The notes: generated from the letters alone by a model not told the origin. 64,000 nucleotides of DNA from Hanleya hanleyi (GCA_036873755.1 JAVTVY010019570.1:1-64000); one strand, 5' to 3'. Shown: positions 30,150 to 40,965, counted from the first letter of the stretch. Program-made: numbers and translations.

Positions 30150-30577
30150 GACCAGATGTAGCTCTACGGGTGTAGTCCGTGATACGTACTATTCTGATGG
30201 GTTAGTCCAAAAAAGGGAGCAACAACAACAACACAGATTACATTTTTATTATGCGTGAACATCATAGGAATGCATGTACTGACCTGTCTGTGGGGGTTTC
30301 CCACAATGGCGTTCACCTTCGCGTCTTTTCGTGTACGTCCGTGTCTTTTCGTTAAAGTGCGTGTATTTTCGGTAAAGTCCGTGTCTTTACGGATCGGTGA
30401 CGTCCGTGTCTATCATCCGGGTACTTCGCGTCTGCGCAATGCGGCTCAGTCGTACACCAGTACACCAGTCTCGATCCTCGACTTGGGGTAGAGTGTGCTA
30501 AAAATAGATCACCAGCTAGCGTGCTATAAAAGGGGAGCGGCCTTGCCGTTTCATCAGACTCTCTGTCAACCATCAAG
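30150..30577. promoter_or_regulatory. Divergent intergenic region between leftward and rightward genes (copy 1)
   Basis: Contains four spaced GTCCGTGT(C/A)TTT-like motifs (30328-30400) resembling the 'GTCCGTGTTCCGCTTTTTAT' part of the terminal arrays, a GGTGACGTCC half-CRE (30406) and the rightward TATA box. No gene is supported; a long minus-strand frame here (30352-30654) is the shadow of the zinc-finger start. Likely the bidirectional promoter of the element. Confidence 0.6.
30525..30532 (+). promoter_or_regulatory. TATA box of zinc-finger/polymerase gene
   Basis: TATAAAAG on the plus strand, 53 bp upstream of the ATG at 30578. Copy 2 has the same octamer at 45630-45637, also 53 bp before its ATG, with the intervening leader conserved. 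Confidence 0.75.
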
Positions 30578-31105
30578 ATGTTCACTTGCACAACTTGCCA
30601 GAAGCAGTTTACTCGTCTAGATAATTTACGACGCCACGAGGCCTCCACCCACAACGGTACACGGTATACTTGTATAACCTGCGCACGGTCATTTAATCGG
30701 GAGGATCAGTTAGTGCGCCACGAACGCTCACTCCACGAGGGCGCGAAGGAACAATGTAATGAATGTGGTCAACTCTTCAAACGACGCAGTCAGTTAAGAC
30801 GGCATCAGCGGTTGATTCATGCCCCGGTACCATGGCATGAGCGACAACTTCCTACTGAAGAGGAGCCGCGGAAGGTGAGACCCAGTGAAGATAAGGCCGG
30901 GGAGACGAACGCCACTGGTGATGCGATGACGGAGAGCCCGCCTATACCCACAGTTCAGAAGAGTCTAGATATCCAGCCAGTCCCTAGCATTGCTGTTGCC
31001 AGTCATACGCCTGACGACATCGCACATTTTCGATTAAATGGAATTAAGCATTTATGCAGAATAATCATGTTACCGTCAAATTTCACAAGTGGCTTACTGT
31101 TGTAA
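30578..31105 (+). pseudogene. C2H2 zinc-finger N-terminus of the Polinton polymerase gene (copy 1)
   Basis: The ATG at 30578 opens a 175-residue frame. Three C2H2 fingers occupy about residues 4-25, 34-56 and 62-84, each with the Cys-x2-Cys...His-x4-His pattern. A Pro/Glu-rich linker follows. In related invertebrate elements such fingers precede the DNA polymerase B gene or form its N-terminus. Here the Polinton part appears to end near 31000. The last residues look like random translation of host-like AT-rich DNA, and no polymerase motif follows. I interpret it as a 3'-truncated gene. A stand-alone finger protein is the alternative. Confidence 0.65.
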
Positions 31106-31530
31106 GTCTAATGAAACATATTGATAATATTACATTCAGAATACCAAAGGTCAAAGGTTTTCATGGCCCATAAAGAAGTAAGGTCAAAGTTCCCATGTCA
31201 CAAAAAGTAGTTCTGTTGGATGGTAGTTATTCATGGCGATACAGGGCATAATGCTCTACTGAACTTTTCTTTTCAAACAACGATTGAACAGTATTATCTC
31301 CGTTTTACATGATATGCATATTTGCTATGCGTTCACATGACCAGATTTGCATACATTGCAAGATTAAACATGTGTAAATATACTTTTGCACAACATCCAG
31401 ACACGCGTGCAGTTGCGTTCACATGCCGAGTTTGCACACGTGTATTTTATATTGCACAGTGTGCAAATCTACACGGGTGTGTATACATGTGATCGAGAAT
31501 TTATTTGAATAGTTTATTCGAAAAAAAATA
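31106..31530. other. AT-rich spacer
   Basis: Non-coding. Contains a two-copy tandem of about 86 bp (GCGTTCACATGxCxxxTTTGCA at 31329 and 31414). No terminal repeat of the Polinton is visible, supporting truncation of copy 1 on this side. Confidence 0.5.
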
Positions 31531-31853
31531 TAGAATGCGATTCATTCAGCATGCACGAGAAGAGTATAAGTATCAAGCGGTTATCAATGATGAACATCCT
31601 GAATATATATACAAAAACAAATCAGACGAATATACTAGTATACAAAATGTGTAACAATATTCAGTTTCGAGACCGTTGGTACTTAGAGGTACAAAGAAAG
31701 CGATGCACTTATCGAACACATTCGTGGGTTGTCCAGAAAAGTTTTCTTATACAAGGCAGCTTTTTGCGTACTGTTTCAGCCGTTGTTAAGGTCGACTGTT
31801 CTGTTACATAGAGTACACACCGACGTATTTGGAGCTGATCGGCACATCCCGAA

Positions 31854-32882
31854 TTAGTCTCGACGTTTTAGTATTGAAACGCATTCCCGGCGAAATACCG
31901 GGTTAATAAATCCATAAAGCACCGGATTCAATACATTTGTGAGATAAATACTGTTCATGAATAAGGTAAAGGCGACATACGAAGCACCCGATAGTTCCGC
32001 TTTAAATCCTTTCTGGATAGCAAATATAATGTGCATTATTAGGGTAGGCAGGAAGGCAATAGCGAACACAATTGTTATTGCAACACAAGTGGCAGTTCCC
32101 TTGTGAGCCTTGTTCATATTCTTCTTGTTTTTGTCGGCGGCCTTTGAACTTCTCCCCTCTTCTGTTGTACTTCGACTCAGTTTCCAAATTTGAAGCCCAA
32201 CGCATGTGTACAGTACTGAGGCGAACACCACACCAAAGATGTTACATGCGAGGAAGAATACAAAGTATGCCAAGGTGGATGCAGAGTTTTGAAAAGTCTG
32301 TACACTCCTACAGGAATGTCCCACGATGCCTGGATATGAAGTTTCCTTCTCCGCTGTTCCGTAGAGAAAGAAAACTGGAATCGACACAATACTACCAATA
32401 ACGGCAGATCCTGCGATAAAATAACGATATTTTCTGGTGGGCGGTTGTGTTAGAGGCTTACAGATTTTGTAGTATCTGTCCGCTGCGATGGACAACACAG
32501 TTATGAAAGAGGTAAAGATTGTAACAAAAAGGATGAATCGGAATATTTTACAAATAGCAGGTTGATCGAACAGGTATTCCAGAAATATAGCACAAATTTC
32601 AAAAGGTATTGCAAGAACACATGCTGCCAAATCTAGAATGGCTAGCCAAAGGATGAATCGATTTGTCGTTGTCTTTTTCATTTTCTTCTTATATATGTAG
32701 CACGCGACTGAGTTTCCTGGAATTCCAATTACCATGAGCAGGATCAGATATCCTATCACGGGCGCATGCTGGCGAACTGACTGGTAATTTAGCTCCCTCA
32801 ATACAGCTTCGGTATGGTTGGCGGTTTCATTATATTCCCCTGGGACTGTGTTAGTCGTCAAGTACGGTATTCTACTATCCAT
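31854..32882 (-). CDS. Rhodopsin-class neuropeptide-type GPCR 1
   Basis: 342 residues, intact, ATG at 32882. Seven hydrophobic helices. Class A landmarks: Asn57 in GNSV (TM1), Asp84 in LAILDL (TM2), Cys111 and Cys191 as the likely disulphide, ADRYYKIC with Asp135-Arg136-Tyr137 (TM3), FLP at 277-279 (TM6, without the usual CW), NPVLY at 319-323 (TM7), and Cys334 as a possible palmitoylation site. N-glycosylation sites at Asn18 and Asn22. The third loop is rich in Lys and Ser. It looks like a small-peptide receptor of the lophotrochozoan lineage-specific type; the ligand cannot be told from sequence. The coding region is uninterrupted, and a splice acceptor lies in its 5' leader. Confidence 0.9.
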   Translation of the reverse strand: MDSRIPYLTTNTVPGEYNETANHTEAVLRELNYQSVRQHAPVIGYLILLMVIGIPGNSVACYIYKKKMKKTTTNRFILWLAILDLAACVLAIPFEICAIFLEYLFDQPAICKIFRFILFVTIFTSFITVLSIAADRYYKICKPLTQPPTRKYRYFIAGSAVIGSIVSIPVFFLYGTAEKETSYPGIVGHSCRSVQTFQNSASTLAYFVFFLACNIFGVVFASVLYTCVGLQIWKLSRSTTEEGRSSKAADKNKKNMNKAHKGTATCVAITIVFAIAFLPTLIMHIIFAIQKGFKAELSGASYVAFTLFMNSIYLTNVLNPVLYGFINPVFRRECVSILKRRD

Positions 32883-32914
32883 ACTGATACCAGCTGAGCA
32901 CGGCTGAATAATGT

Positions 32915-32940
32915 CTGAAATAAACAGAAAAAATGTTAAG
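32915..32940 (-). other. 3' splice site in the 5' leader of GPCR 1
   Basis: On the minus strand a pyrimidine-rich tract ending TTTCTGTTTATTTCAG lies 33 bp before the ATG, with the exon starting at 32914. The same acceptor and exon start (ACATT...CTCAGCTGG) are kept in GPCR 2 at 51832, supporting a 5' UTR intron in both genes. The upstream non-coding exon was not identified. Confidence 0.7.
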
Positions 32941-33049
32941 TAAATGTTAACTTACAACAAAGGGCCATTTATACTTCCTGGTCTCTGGAGATCGAATAAA
33001 ACTGCCCGAACTGGATACAGCCTCAGAGTAATGAATTGAAATACTAATA

Positions 33050-34090
33050 GGAGGGTATTGCCTGTTATACCAAGCAGTGTGAACTTTTTTCGAAAGAATC
33101 GATTGAGCTTTTCAAAAATCTATAAATGCCACAAACAGTATTTTTTTTTATCTCTAGCAAAGGTACGACAATAAATAAATTATCTGTCGTTCTATCAGTC
33201 AGAAAACCACCTTAATTCGGACTCAAACATTCGTTATTATCCCAAGTAGTCAAGTAGTCTATTGTTTAATATTATTGTGGATAGTTTCTCAAGGGTTGAG
33301 CTTAATGCAATGCCACATTAATTATCCGGATTGGCTCACTCGCCTTTTTTTTATCAAGTGGTTTAATGGTCGAAGACGATCAAAAAGATGAAAATTCACC
33401 ACTGGATTTTGTATCAGATAATTACTGGCCCCCAATTCTGAAAATAAGCGTCAACTTACCCGGTCCTTGTTTAGGGCGGCGGACTAGCCTGCTATTGTCA
33501 CAATTATAGCTGTCGACCTGACCACTTGTTTCAATTAAATTATAAAAGTCATGTCATATGTAAGATTTCTTGATAAAAAGAACTACTACCTTGATTTTAT
33601 ATGTATCTTGCGCAGCCGTTGATAGTCTTTAGTGAATCTTCGGGTCAGCAAGAAATCTGTGACAGCAGTGTGCGATACCTCCCCTACCAAAACTCAACAA
33701 AAAGACTTTCACGTTGAATGTTTTCATTTAATTGGACTACAATGACTGCAGGATATATAAGTTGTGTAGACAGGAAGTGCAAGTACGGACATCATTTATA
33801 TCCGGGATTTGCTTATTGATTATTCGGAAGGGGGAAACAGACAGGAAAAATGATAATGTAAACCACACGTTTATGCGTAAAAAAAAGAGAGGAAAATTGA
33901 TATTTTACCATTGTTCACACATGGGAAAAATTTCCATTGACAAAAAATATAAACTTTGCATGGACAACTCACAATATATCAAACTGATATATGAGAATAT
34001 TATTTCATCAGAAAATACTGGCTCTTGTGAGAATCGAACTGTTACGAGACGAATATCCACTTGGGTGTTTATTAGTGTTTTATATATTAA
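33050..34090 (-). repeat. Interspersed repeat (non-LTR/SINE-type), copy of 55245-56345
   Basis: Begins where similarity between the two GPCR loci stops (GGAGGGTATTGCCTG). It follows 55245-56345 closely, including AAATCTATAA-GC-ACAAACAGT, 'TTGTCGTTCTATCAGTCAGA' with an indel, and TTATTTCATCAGAAAATACTGGCT at the far end. The tRNA-like head seen at 56338-56412 is only partly present here (34020-34045). Copy 55 kb includes reverse-transcriptase remnants upstream; this copy does not. The plus-strand frame at 33732-34196 is inside the repeat and is not supported. Confidence 0.7.
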
Positions 34091-34117
34091 TTATCTCCCT
34101 AGTATAATCCGTGGCGT

Positions 34118-34168
34118 GTCCTCCTCCTCCTCTTCCTCCTCTTCCTCCTCCTCCTCCTCCTCCTCCGC
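34118..34168. repeat. CCT/CTT microsatellite
   Basis: About 50 bases of CCTCCT with interspersed CTT. Confidence 0.95.
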
Positions 34169-34832
34169 TTTACTCACTGTACAGCGGGTCGCATAGGTGT
34201 GGCGCGGAATAGGGTGGGGCGAGAGACCTGGGGTTTTCGCAACCTCAGATTCCATGGGCCAGGCTTGCACCCTACAGTAGAATGGGTCGACTGCGCATGC
34301 GCGATGAGTAGGGCGCGATGAGTAGTATAGAAAGGGCACGCGATCTCCCTATCCCTATAAACTAACCCATGGGGGTGAATGAACCCATGGGGGTGAATGA
34401 GCCATGAGGGTGAATGAGCACTCGTCCATTTAAAAGTCAACTACAGGTACGCCTATAAACTATTTTACGTGCCTGTACATTAGCAATGAATCAATACAGT
34501 ACTTGATATGTATACGAAAGAACCCCGACACCGTGTGTTTCTACATGTTATTCTAAGCTGACTTGCTGGCATATAGAATCGTTCCTAAGGTACATATGTC
34601 GCAACAGAGTATTATCTCTTTGGCATACGTATTCATGCTGCATATCAAATCATATATAAGGTTAATCGAATCTTATACATTAGTCAAAATTTAGCAAGAA
34701 GTTGGACGAAGTTATCGAAATCAGGAGATTAGTCTTCATCACCCGGTCAGCCACAACACGGCTGTGCCAAAGGATACTACACCACGGAAAAGTTCTACGT
34801 ACCGGAGTCAAAGTCCAGTTGTGAGTATTTAA
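34169..34832. other. Unassigned stretch, partly GC-rich
   Basis: 34280-34420 holds one TGCGCATGCGC (NRF1-type) motif near 34280 and a short triplication of GAACCCATGGGGGTGAAT. This resembles Polinton end material but has no clear match. 34440-34830 is AT-rich with nothing recognised. Confidence 0.4.
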
Positions 34833-35404
34833 CCCTATCTGGCCTAGGCGATTTGGGGTGTATCGCAGCCCCCTCGGAAAGTGCCCCCCCCCTATATATT
34901 TTCTCTACCACTAAGGCTAGAGCGCTGAAACTTACCACACAATATCTTGGGTTCAAGCTCTACCGGGAAATGTAAAAAAATCCAGGATGACCCCCATGAT
35001 GACGTCACAGTGACGTCATCTTCTCGGAAGCCATTTTTCAGCCTTTTTGGGGTCGATTTTCGAAATTTTCATTTTTCCGATTTTTCTCTCGAAAAAAATC
35101 AAATAAAATATAGAATAATTAGTTTTGCATAAATAAAATACTTTCAAGGCCTTTTAGGCAAGGAAAATGTGAAGAAATGGAGCGAAAAGATTGAATAAAA
35201 ACGACTTTCGCGGATACCATATGGCAGCCATTTTGAATTTACCCATGATCCTCTGATATATGATAATAGGCTCAAAATGACCCCAATAAGATAAGCTTTA
35301 AAGTCACCAAGTTTCAGCCTCCTAGGTTTTGTCGTTTCGGAGCAGCAGAGAAAAGTTCACTAGGGGGGGAGGCACTCCCCCCCCCCCGCCACCCCAGGCC
35401 AGGT
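34833..35404. mobile_element. piggyBac-type MITE, right end lost
   Basis: Preceded by TTAA (34829-34832) and starts CCCTATCTGGCCTAGGCGAT. Matches the full-length MITE at 49384-49918 across its length, with an extra internal segment. Near the right end it reads CCCCAGGCCAGGT, but the expected AGGG-TTAA is missing and the sequence passes directly into a Polinton subterminal block (CTGCGCAAGTGTGTGA...). The junction is therefore a breakpoint. Confidence 0.8.
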
Positions 35405-35575
35405 CTGCGCAAGTGTGTGAGGTCAATTCCGGTTTTCAGAATGACCAAAAAACTACCTCCGAACACAGAAGAGTTCCAGTTTCCCCTTAGACGTATAGTC
35501 CGGATTTTCCATCCGGGTTTTCCCCAGCCCGGCCCGGCCGCAGCGCGCGCATTATCCGACCGCACGGGTGGGGGA
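35405..35575. repeat. Duplicated subterminal block at the left end (copy 2)
   Basis: Repeats 36111-36320: CTGCGCAA(G/A)TGTGTGA, TTCCGGTTTTCAGAATGACC, CTACCTCCGAACACAGAAGA and the CCGGCCCGGCCGC segment. The 152-bp array is thus flanked by the same block on both sides, which is not the arrangement at the right end. Confidence 0.75.
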
Positions 35576-36050
35576 GTGGGTGTATGTAAATTTAGGATTT
35601 GTCCACGAAAATATAAAAAGCGGAACCCGGACTTTACCCCTACAATAGAGGAAAACCCCTATCAACCCTATCCCAAAGGGCTAATATCGGTCCCCGGGCT
35701 TATCGGGGTCTGCCTATCAAGTCAATAGTGGGTGCATGTAAAATGAGGATTTGTCCCCGAAAATATAAAAAGCGGAACACGGACTGTATCCCTACAATAG
35801 GGAAAAATTCCTATCAACCCTATCCATGAGGGTGAATATCGGTCCCCCGGGCTTATCGGGGCCTGCTGAGAGAGGCAGGATGGGTGTATGTAAATTGAGG
35901 ATTTGTCTTCCGAAAATATAAAAAGCAGAACACGGACTTTACCCCTACAATAGGGGAAAACTCCTATCAACCCTGTCTAGTGGGGGCTGATATCGGTCTC
36001 CGGGGCCTGCATATCAAGTCATGGGTGGGTGCATGTAAAATTAGGGTACT
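35575..36050. repeat. 152-bp tandem array, left terminal (copy 2, inverted)
   Basis: About three units, inverted relative to 46870-47680. GGGTG(T/C)ATGTAAA occurs at 35577, 35729, 35881 and 36026, with complementary 'AAAAAGCGGAACxCGGACTTTA' in each. Confidence 0.9.
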
Positions 36051-36690
36051 CATCTTACATCCGGGTTTTTTCCATGTAGGTTACTGCGCAGGTCACGTGG
36101 TTTGGTGGGTCTGCGCAAATGTGTGACGTCACTTCCGGTTTTCAGAATGACCAAAAAAACTACCTCCGAACACAGAAGACTTCCAATTTTTCCTTAGACC
36201 TCAGACGTATGGAATGCATGTACTAGAACATCCGGGGCCTCTTCAACATCCGGGGGTTCAACATCCGGGTACTCTTCAACATCCGGGGTTTCACCTGGCC
36301 CGGCCCGGCCGCACGCCTGCACAGGTTATCCGAGCGAGCGCGCGCGGGGGTTATCCGGCCGCACGCCTGCGCGGCATCACCGGAAGTGCACGGGTGAATT
36401 TCGGGTCAAAAGGTCAAAGGTCACATCCAGGTCAAAAGGTCAAAGGTCCCCCTTCAGGCAATGTTCGGCCCTCTCCGGGTCAATAGATAGCCTTTATCCG
36501 CCCTCCCGAAGCACCCATGGAATGTACAGGGTCCCCGACAATATCGCCAGCACTATGCCCATGTTAAATGGCCAGTGGGGAACCCTCATTTTTTCCCAGA
36601 ACCGTATTGGCACGAAAAAATACATGAAACCATGGAACTTATAGTAATAAACATAATCTATAGGTCTTGGACGAGTCTCCACACGCCATC
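36051..36690. promoter_or_regulatory. Conserved subterminal block, left (copy 2)
   Basis: Contains TGACGTCACTTCCGG at 36124-36138, a CRE adjoining an ETS motif, several ACATCCGGG(G/T) repeats (36229-36280), CGCACGCCTGCGC and paired GGTCAAAAGGTCAAAGGT tracts. It is mirrored by 46560-46860 and by 4330-4935. The open frames at 36214-36486 and 36494-36682 follow these repeats and are not supported as genes. Confidence 0.65.
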
Positions 36691-36835
36691 TTCCTGGTCT
36701 TTACCCGCACCTCGAACCTCTATAGTTTTTTCACTCCACCTTTTGCTCTTGTAACTTGGAACAGGGGGCTTGTACACTGAAATCAATAGAACTTAAGTCC
36801 AGAACAGGGGGCTTGTACATTGAAATCGATAGAAC

Positions 36836-37309
36836 TTAAGCCCAGAACGGGGTTTGTACATTGAAATGATGGGCGGCCCTGTTATATACGAGTACATCGC
36901 GGTCCTCAGCCTTGGGGTACTCGTCAAACATCTGTACGATGGTAGACACGGTTCTTCCCCGGCATCGATGATACAGGTAAAACAAGCAATATTGTCCGCA
37001 CACGCTACTGGTCAGGCTTTGCAACGTTTGACTCTTCCAACACCACGTCCCTGTACCTTGATCCATGAAGTCTGTTAAATCGGGATGGAGGGGTGGCAGG
37101 TCGTACGGGTCAAAGTATTCGCCCTGCTGTTCTGTCAAGTACACGGCCACCCAATGTTCACCGGGCCGATCCATCGGGTCCGTGTTGAGAACGTAGGCAG
37201 CAGGATACACACGGTCTAATGGGAACACATCTCGGGCGAACACCCCTTGAAACACCATACGTGTCCCTGGGTCATTCTCCAGCACGGTTGTTATCTGGTC
37301 TATATCCAT
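36836..37309 (-). CDS. Adenain-like maturation protease, intact (copy 2)
   Basis: 157 residues from the ATG at 37309, one base after the capsid gene stop (TAACATG). Active-site order of the adenovirus protease/Ulp1-type fold: His52 in GEHWVAVYL, Asp67 in YFDPY, a Gln in SQTLQSL and Cys104 in SSVCGQYC. C-terminal helices end FNVQTPFWA. The length is close to the usual 160-200. It is the only complete protease of the three in the window. In these elements it would cut capsid precursors during virion maturation, but the capsid gene beside it is interrupted. The downstream sequence has two short repeats of the last 40 bases (36766-36840). Confidence 0.85.
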   Translation of the reverse strand: MDIDQITTVLENDPGTRMVFQGVFARDVFPLDRVYPAAYVLNTDPMDRPGEHWVAVYLTEQQGEYFDPYDLPPLHPDLTDFMDQGTGTWCWKSQTLQSLTSSVCGQYCLFYLYHRCRGRTVSTIVQMFDEYPKAEDRDVLVYNRAAHHFNVQTPFWA

Positions 37310-37310
37310 G

Positions 37311-38618
37311 TTAGGTGGCAAAGTCACACAGGACGTTGCGCGCCTTGTCCACTTGAATGATGTTGTCAAACTCGGCGTAGCAGATCACATTGACGGTGGT
37401 CCGGAGGGCTCGTGCAAAGTGGATTTCCAACCGTAAATTGCCTTGCTTGGCCAGGGCCAGCTGATGGTCGTTCTCTAAGGTGGGGGTCAGATCGAAACAG
37501 AACGTGTATCCGTTCGCGTAGTCCTCCCGACTAATCATATTCCCTTCGTCTTGGTTGATTTGATCGGTGGCTGTAAACAGGTTCTGATAGACTCGAATGA
37601 AATTCCCGAGCCCAAAGTTCGGTATTAAGGCCTTGGATGGGACCTGTTGTCCGTTCACATGCAGGGCCACAAAATTGATGCCTAAATGTTTAAAGTCAAA
37701 CGGGTTCTCTGGGTAGGCTTCGCTGAAACTGGTATTTTCCACACAGGCCAGGATCAATCGCTTGGGTAATTCCCCCTGGAAGAGGATTTCTTTGTAGGCG
37801 CTCATATTTCCAGCAGGCACAGAGAACACTTTGGTTTGCACACGTCGGATAGGGTACTGGGCTGGTTTAGTTTACAAGGCTTTGAGGTGTCCCAATTGAA
37901 CGGCTGGATTCGGTTTTACTTTTCGGACATACAGGACTGCATCTTGGATGACGATCTTATAGTCGCCTACATGCCCCTCTACGTCAGTGACCATCAAGGC
38001 GAAGGTCGGAGGCGCCCGTATCAGTCAGATTTTGATGGGGATCTTGTTCAAGAGGTACCGGTCTTGCATGAAAATGTCTGCGTGCAGTCGACCCATGAGA
38101 TCCACCGAGGCACCGTTCGCGGTGAAAGCCTTCCGTTTGTTATATCCCGCATTGTTCACCGTGCCCATGTGCTCGGCTATGTCCTGGTAGAATAAAGCGA
38201 CTGTCAGCTGAGATTTTTTCGCCTCTCGTCCATACGACAACAGCGTCTCGATGTAGGCTTGATAGGGGTCCGTGTTGGTCGAGTCACTGATGAGTTTGTC
38301 GCTGAGAAAAATATCCACCTGTTGAAACATAGAGTGCAGCCAGAGATTCGTCGTGCCCACCGTGGCATTATCGATGATTCTGGAGCCATCCCCATTGACG
38401 ACCTTGGCTTTCACATACACGAGCGTATGGGCTAAATCCACATAGGCCGTATCCGCATTACTGATGATGAACTCGATGGGCCCTGTTTCGTTGATGCTGG
38501 AGAGCGGGAGATGCTCCATCCATAATCCTTGTTCGGTACTGGTCTGTGTGGGCGAGACCGTCCACAAATCAAATTCACTGTTGGTGGAGGGGCAGGACTC
38601 TGCGTGGATTAAGGGCAT
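37311..38618 (-). pseudogene. Hexon-like major capsid protein with two nonsense codons (copy 2)
   Basis: One reading frame spans the whole gene from the ATG at 38618, with no frameshift. It has two stops: TGA at 38025-38027 (copy 1 has CGA, Arg) and TAA at 37872-37874 (copy 1 has GAA, Glu). Both are single-base changes. Apart from these the protein aligns to copy 1 throughout, about 435 residues. It sits between the small basic protein gene and the protease, with the same 1-base junction to the latter. Confidence 0.8.
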
Positions 38619-38621
38619 GTT

Positions 38622-39024
38622 TTAAGAAAAGATATCCTGGATCTTCGATGTGCGTCGTCGCTGGGTCGGTCGTCGACTGGTGCATGGTCTCGGTGGTGCA
38701 GGTCTTTTATTCCCTACGGTGCGTTGTGCTTTGGCGACCAACACGCCTCCTGCTTCTTTAGCTCGGCATTTCAGTGCTTCTTTGGGTGCCGTACCCCCAA
38801 GACATCACCGGCCACTTGCAGTCCACTGCGTACCGCTTGTTTGCCGATAGCTTTTACCCCACGCGTCACCAAGGGTAAGAACGTTTTGACGCCGTTCCCG
38901 AGTATGTTCCCCAGCCCATGTCCTCGTTGCATGCGTGCACCGCTAAAGACCGGAAAGCCTCCCCCGGCCTGTTGGACATAATAGTCCATATAGCTGCGTG
39001 CATCGCACTCGTAATGCTACTTTC
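38622..39024 (-). pseudogene. pX/pVI-like small basic protein, broken (copy 2)
   Basis: Retains the Gly-rich GGGFPVFSGARMQRGHGLG and helix region (38989-38780), but frameshifts near 39018 (extra base in the start region) and near 38805 (one C missing from a C-run) disrupt both ends. The Arg/Lys-rich tail is readable in another frame. Confidence 0.75.
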
Positions 39025-39049
39025 ATTATACAAAGTGGGGAGAACGTGC

Positions 39050-39813
39050 TTATCGGAAACGAAGTATCAGCACCACTTTCCCTCGTTGGAATGCGACCGG
39101 TCGTCTCGTGTCATCTCTTATATCCACCGTGATAGTGTTGATGTCGGTTTGTCTTACGGGTAGGTAGAGTATGTGGGTGAAACTGTGGGTGACTTGATCT
39201 CCATACTTCTTTTTAATGGGCACCACCCGTAACAGAGTTGTGTTGATATCGCCCACGATGTGGTTGTCTACCACGTCCGAGTAGACGTAGAGTCCGTACA
39301 TGCCCGACTTCGTATCGATCGGGATCTGGCCACGGTCCTCGGATGGACCCGTGTAGGTCGGGTGAGCGAGACCCAGCATTTGCTGTGGGATAGGACTCGG
39401 TACGACACTCACGTTGGCGGTGAGTATGATCTGTGCCTCGTCGTTGTGTGCGTTGTAATCGAAGTCCACGTGATTCTTGAAAGGAAAGGTTTTTATGGGT
39501 TTTGAAGTATTCGTGACCTCCCGTAGAGCCTTATAATGCAACAGTCTTGTCAGCCCCTGTATGAAATCCTTGGGGGTATCGTATTGGCCTTCGGGGAGGG
39601 TGAGTCGGGTGTCTTTCCCTTCGTAGGTCACCTCGTACCACACTTCATTGGTTCGCACGTTGTACACGAGTAAGGGTATTGGATATCCACGAGTCCACAT
39701 TCCCATCGTCCAGGTAAATGCAACGGTTGCGGTAACTGGGTCACGTACTTGGCCAAATTGTTGTCAGGAAACACATCGAGCGAAATATTACTGGGTAGGT
39801 TGAGGTAAAACAT
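39050..39813 (-). pseudogene. Penton-like protein, frameshifted (copy 2)
   Basis: The ATG at 39813 opens the N-terminal part; the rest (39706-39050) is in another frame. The break is the loss of one C near 39665 compared with copy 1. The C-terminal end is also altered, stopping at 39050 instead of overlapping the next gene's start. Confidence 0.8.
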
Positions 39814-39844
39814 GGCGACTGAGCTTTCCTGCTGCTGCTGTTGG

Positions 39845-40654
39845 TTTTAATAGGTGTCCCAGCCCTTGGGCGCTAATCGTCGTGATCTTGCTACGTGTCA
39901 TAGATCTTGATGGACGTAATTTCAGGGGGTGGCGTGGTAAAAGGGGTGAAAAAGCAGGTGACCGCCGTTGTGGTGTTTTGGGGGGTGACTCCGGTCCCAC
40001 TCGGCTTCCCAAGAAGGTGGTGAGAGTCGTTGTGCGTGCACCGGTGAATCACGCTGCATCCAGGCTCAGCGCTGGGGGTTCCCCACCAATTCCTGTGGTA
40101 CATCCATGTCTTTCAAGCCTTGAGCAAAGACCTCCCATCCTCGAGGATCCGTGTGCGACCTGCGTTGACGCATCAGGTCATTCACTAAATCTGTCACGTG
40201 GGTACCGGGGATCACCTGATTCTGTACCAGTAGTTCACCTTTATCATTCCAAGGATTCTGTTAGGATTCGGTTTCATCCGTTGTAATATCAGGCCAGCTT
40301 TCTCTTCAGCACTTCGTCTTCGACCCACTCTGAGACTGTGGGTGGCACCCCTGGTAATGGCGGCTGTTGGAGCGGTGCTGAGGTCGGTGGTGGTGGTGGT
40401 GGTGGTGCTGGGGTAGAGAGGGTTTTGTATTGGTCCATGAACGTCATGTTCCGTTGAAGCGTCTCATTGTACCGTTGTACTTTCTCACTATCGCTTAACC
40501 CCGGTCTTTGTAAGATCTGTTGCATCTCTTCATCGAGGGTGTTTATCGTCCTCACCGTAGGTGGGACAGGGTAGGGCGATTGGAGGTTTAGAAGGAGCCG
40601 TGGTTCGACGAGGACCATTTTTTCGTGTGGTTCATTGTCGGCCGAAGGGTCCAT
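39845..40654 (-). pseudogene. Proline-rich capsid-associated protein, broken (copy 2)
   Basis: The ATG at 40654 opens 121 residues that cross the Pro-rich linker into VEDEVLK without the frameshift of copy 1. The frame is then lost: about 25 bases are missing near 40300 and further indels follow near 40260 and 39960. Comparing the two copies shows that the pair of ORFs in copy 1 is one gene. Confidence 0.75.
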
Positions 40655-40965
40655 CTAATACCGGACCCAACACGGAAGCGGTGCTAAGATGGCCCCGAGA
40701 AAGCCGCCTTTCTGTAAGACCTTTTTCTTTTGTGTTTGAGAGACTCGCTTCTGGACTAGGGTTCGCAGACATGTCTTGTGCTTGATCAACTTAGTCTTCT
40801 GAGTCGGAGTCAGTGGTACGTTGCCTTTTAACAGGTTGTACCCGACCTCGCACAGACAGCGTACACGGTCAGGGTCCGCACCGCGTATAATGGTTGGGAC
40901 CAACTCGGGTGGGGCCGTCTTCAATACACTGAGCGTCTGGCGTGCTTCCGTACTCTCGCAGACAT
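40655..40965 (-). pseudogene. Small basic Gly/Ala-helix protein, frameshifted (copy 2)
   Basis: The ATG at 40965 gives the same start as copy 1, then an indel near 40935 shifts the frame. The body is readable from 40924 to 40655. The hydrophobic C-terminus is cut by a deletion near 40678, so the Gly/Ala helix is mostly lost. Confidence 0.75.

Larger units (their letters stand above)
20941..31100 (-). mobile_element. Polinton/Maverick (adintovirus-like) element, copy 1
   Basis: GC-richer block with a full set of virion-type genes in one leftward cluster (29.8 to 22.4 kb) and a divergent zinc-finger/polymerase gene start at 30578. The left end carries a 152-bp-period array and a GC-rich segment. 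The right end is missing: sequence after about 31000 is AT-rich and host-like, and no terminal array follows. The DNA polymerase B body is absent. Compared with copy 2, genes are longer and less broken, but the protease, capsid gene and one capsid-associated gene are damaged. Confidence 0.9.

Noticed and set aside
33732..34196. 154-codon plus-strand ORF ending in poly-Ser
   Set aside because: It lies in the SINE-like repeat and a CCT microsatellite; the copy at 55-56 kb does not keep the frame.
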